Under the pieces are notes generated by a model. That model was not told the origin of the DNA and searched no databases. It worked only from the letters and a program-made list of their open reading frames with translations. A program made the position numbers and the translations under genes. A stretch of DNA of 64,000 nt, from positions 18,106,501 to 18,170,500 of the forward strand of contig NC_135247.1 of the NCBI RefSeq assembly GCF_947623445.1, in the 5' to 3' direction. Shown here piece after piece: positions 61,805 to 64,000 of the stretch (positions within the stretch are counted from its first letter, which is position 1; each line of letters starts with the position of its first letter). This DNA is from Clavelina lepadiformis. Its lineage: Eukaryota; Chordata; Ascidiacea; Aplousobranchia; Clavelinidae.

Positions 61805-63159
61805 TCAATTCTTCTGGTAGCAGTAGAGGACATTCTTGCTTACTTTGTGGTATTGATGGTCAAGGTCAAACATTTTATCATCCAACTGAAAAAGAATATA
61901 TGCAGGTACACAACGTTTTCTAAATATATTCCAAAATGTAATTCTTCTAATGAAAGATAACTGCAACTAAGAACAATCAATTTCATTCATATTCCCTTTT
62001 ACTGCTAATCATTTGAGCACGACAAAAACATTTCGCGAAATCTGGGATGATCTAATCTTACTTCGACCACACGTTTGCACAATCCATCATCTTCTATTTT
62101 TTTTACAACCCTTAGCGTGCTTTTCAGTTTGGTCCCGCTTGGGTCGGTAGTGGCCAAGAGAAACGTGTTGAAAATCAGAAGACCCCCCGACTTAAGAACT
62201 CGGATACAATCCTAAACATATCCAGTGTTTATTGTAGCTATAACATACACACATCTCAGGGATATGGCCTATAAGATAAAGACAGGGTTAGTTGTCGGTT
62301 TGCTTTTCTCCATCTGAAAATGGTTTACTTACAAAAAGGCATTCATCAGGCACGTGACCTGGAGTCAACGCCGTGCTGACGACAACCACGTCATATGAGT
62401 CATCATCAAATGACAGTGGATTCTGGAGAGTAATTAGACCGTTTCTGAGATCACTAAAATTGCAAAATGTACGTTAAAACATGTGCGTATTGTGCTGTCT
62501 GTTACAAATACAAAGTCTACCATACATACATCAGACTTTAAAGAAAACCAATACATACTAAACAATGAATGAAGTCACAGAATATAGCAGGTTGAACATT
62601 TCACCTGTAAATTCCTTTTTCCCTTGCGATCTCACACATCCCGTTCGCTCCTTCAATCCCATCTAAACGACCTGTGAATCCAGCGGCTCGAAGTCCCTCG
62701 GCAAACAAACCTGTGCCTTTAAAATATTTGACAACTTAATTCTACATTGCACATATTCCTGCTATAGGCTACGTACCATTAAGCAGGAGAAGTTCTAAAC
62801 ATGCGCCCGGCATTGAAATCTACAAAACGATACTTAGAATGAATGATAGTTGGGCAATGTGGTTTTTTTGCAGTCATATTCCACTAAATCCCAAATTGTA
62901 AACCTTTCAGGCTACCTGCGGCTACATCAAGCACACGGCAGTTGTCCACATTCTTCTTCATGCTTTCGGTCAAATTGTCCATGCAAAGTCTGGCCAAATG
63001 ATTTGCCGAATGGAAGTGGACGTTCCTGGCCAAATCGTCATACTCGTCAGCAATTTTGTTGTAGACGTTTTTGTTGCTTTCAACGTCATCGGTAAGTGCG
63101 CTGACGAACTCCAAAAAGAAAAGTTCTTTGTTGTGAGGAATGTTAACTCCGCTGGTCAT
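61805..63159 (-). CDS. METTL27/WBSCR27-like methyltransferase M4
   Basis: Five exons in coding order: 63159-62916, 62716-62605, 62444-62333, 62211-62062, 61885-61805. All phases agree, giving 232 residues. Motif I is LDVAAGTG, the post-I loop LDGIEGANGM, and then YDVVVVSTALTPGHVPDE. The usual LKPGG turn is LKSGG. The N-terminal helix NVYNKIADEYDDLA matches the family. Exon 4 (FNTFLLATTDPSG) is clearly more diverged than in M1 and M3. A class I SAM-dependent methyltransferase, substrate unknown. Confidence 0.88.
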
Positions 63160-64000
63160 ATTGTAAAATTAGCCTATTCGTTGATCTGCTGAGTCCAGAA
63201 AAATCACAATTTGAACGCTGTTTGGTAATTTAAAATCTCTTGTTGCTAAACATATTCGAAAATATAATCATATAACAACGCTCAGTCATATTAACAACGA
63301 ACTTATCAAATAGTAAGAACACTTAAGGAAATTCTCTGACTGAATCCCACTATATTTTTCGTGTCTCTGCTATAAAGCAGTTATATTCAACACAACGCGT
63401 TCATCATTGGATTGCGAAACTGCAAAGGCTGAAATTCAGCCAGGAGTGTTGTAAAGGTTGTCTTCGTGATCATAAGTAAAATAAGCACCACTAACCAATG
63501 CATGCATTAACACCATGATGACGTATCTTCCTCTCTATGGGACACTGTAATGAAAGGAGGCTTAAGTTCTTAGAAGTGTTTCTGTTTTTACCGTTTAAAT
63601 ACACTATAACCGGTAATTCTTTCACACAGCTTGTATACAAATGTGATAATATATCATGCGCTGCTTAATTTAGGACGAGACTTTATTAAATTTTATCGCA
63701 CAAGTCCTCAGGGAAAAGCGAAGAATTAAACGAAGCATTAAAGATAAATCGTTCATAACTACAAAGCGGTTTATCGCTGTTTCCTTCCTATTGTGTTTCT
63801 CGTTATAAATCGCGCAATTTTGACTTCAGCTTTTACCAATTACCAGTACATCTCGATAACAAATGCCTGATCTTATGTCGTCAGTGGTCCGAATAAAACA
63901 AACACTCGTTCTGCCGAGCCAAGAAACCCCGCCCTAGCTTTCGATGTGCTGTGGTAGAAGGAGTTTTGTTCAGAATATGACGGTTATAATTTGTGGAGAA
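63160..64000. other. Upstream region of M4 to window end
   Basis: This should hold the M4 promoter. I see no gene or repeat that I can name. Confidence 0.4.

Overview
The window looks like nuclear DNA of an invertebrate chordate, most likely an ascidian tunicate. The sequence is AT-rich, the genes are split by short to medium GT-AG introns, DNA transposons are frequent, and the proteins are animal families. The presence of one neurabin gene with both PDZ and SAM domains, ACAD11, BI-1 and METTL27 relatives fits a deuterostome. The species call is inference. All exon models were built by hand from reading frame, splice sites, phase and remembered family sequences; no search was run.

Layout. 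(1) 1-11,850, plus strand: a tandem array of Bax inhibitor-1 (TMBIM6-like) genes. The window opens in what looks like the 3' UTR of a further upstream copy. Then come an intact copy A (1,380-3,082), a decayed copy B (4,518-7,677) carrying two transposon insertions, and an intact copy C (9,937-11,846). (2) 12,913-19,111, minus strand: a complete 19-exon ACAD11 gene (aminoglycoside-phosphotransferase-like kinase domain fused to an acyl-CoA dehydrogenase). (3) 20,986-24,672, plus strand: two METTL27/WBSCR27-like methyltransferase genes, M1 (intact) and M2 (decaying). (4) 24.7-28.3 kb: gene-free, with a hAT MITE and a Tigger/pogo-like element. (5) 28,283-30,835, minus strand: an 850-residue single-exon, Ser/Pro/Thr-rich, probably nuclear protein that I do not recognise. 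(6) 30.8-36.9 kb: gene-free apart from a second copy of the MITE seen in BI-1 copy B. (7) 36,918-55,190, minus strand: a 25-exon neurabin/spinophilin gene. (8) 55,712-56,362, minus strand: a one-exon WBP4 (FBP21)-like spliceosomal protein without WW domains. (9) 58,545-63,159, minus strand: two more METTL27-like genes, M3 and M4, facing M1 and M2 across about 34 kb.

Working together. No operon or single pathway ties the window together. The strongest biological themes are gene-family expansion and decay (BI-1 array, four METTL27-like genes), a probable peroxisomal targeting tripeptide on ACAD11, a lineage-modified WBP4, and one large undescribed nuclear protein with four SUMO-type motifs and a CtBP-like motif.
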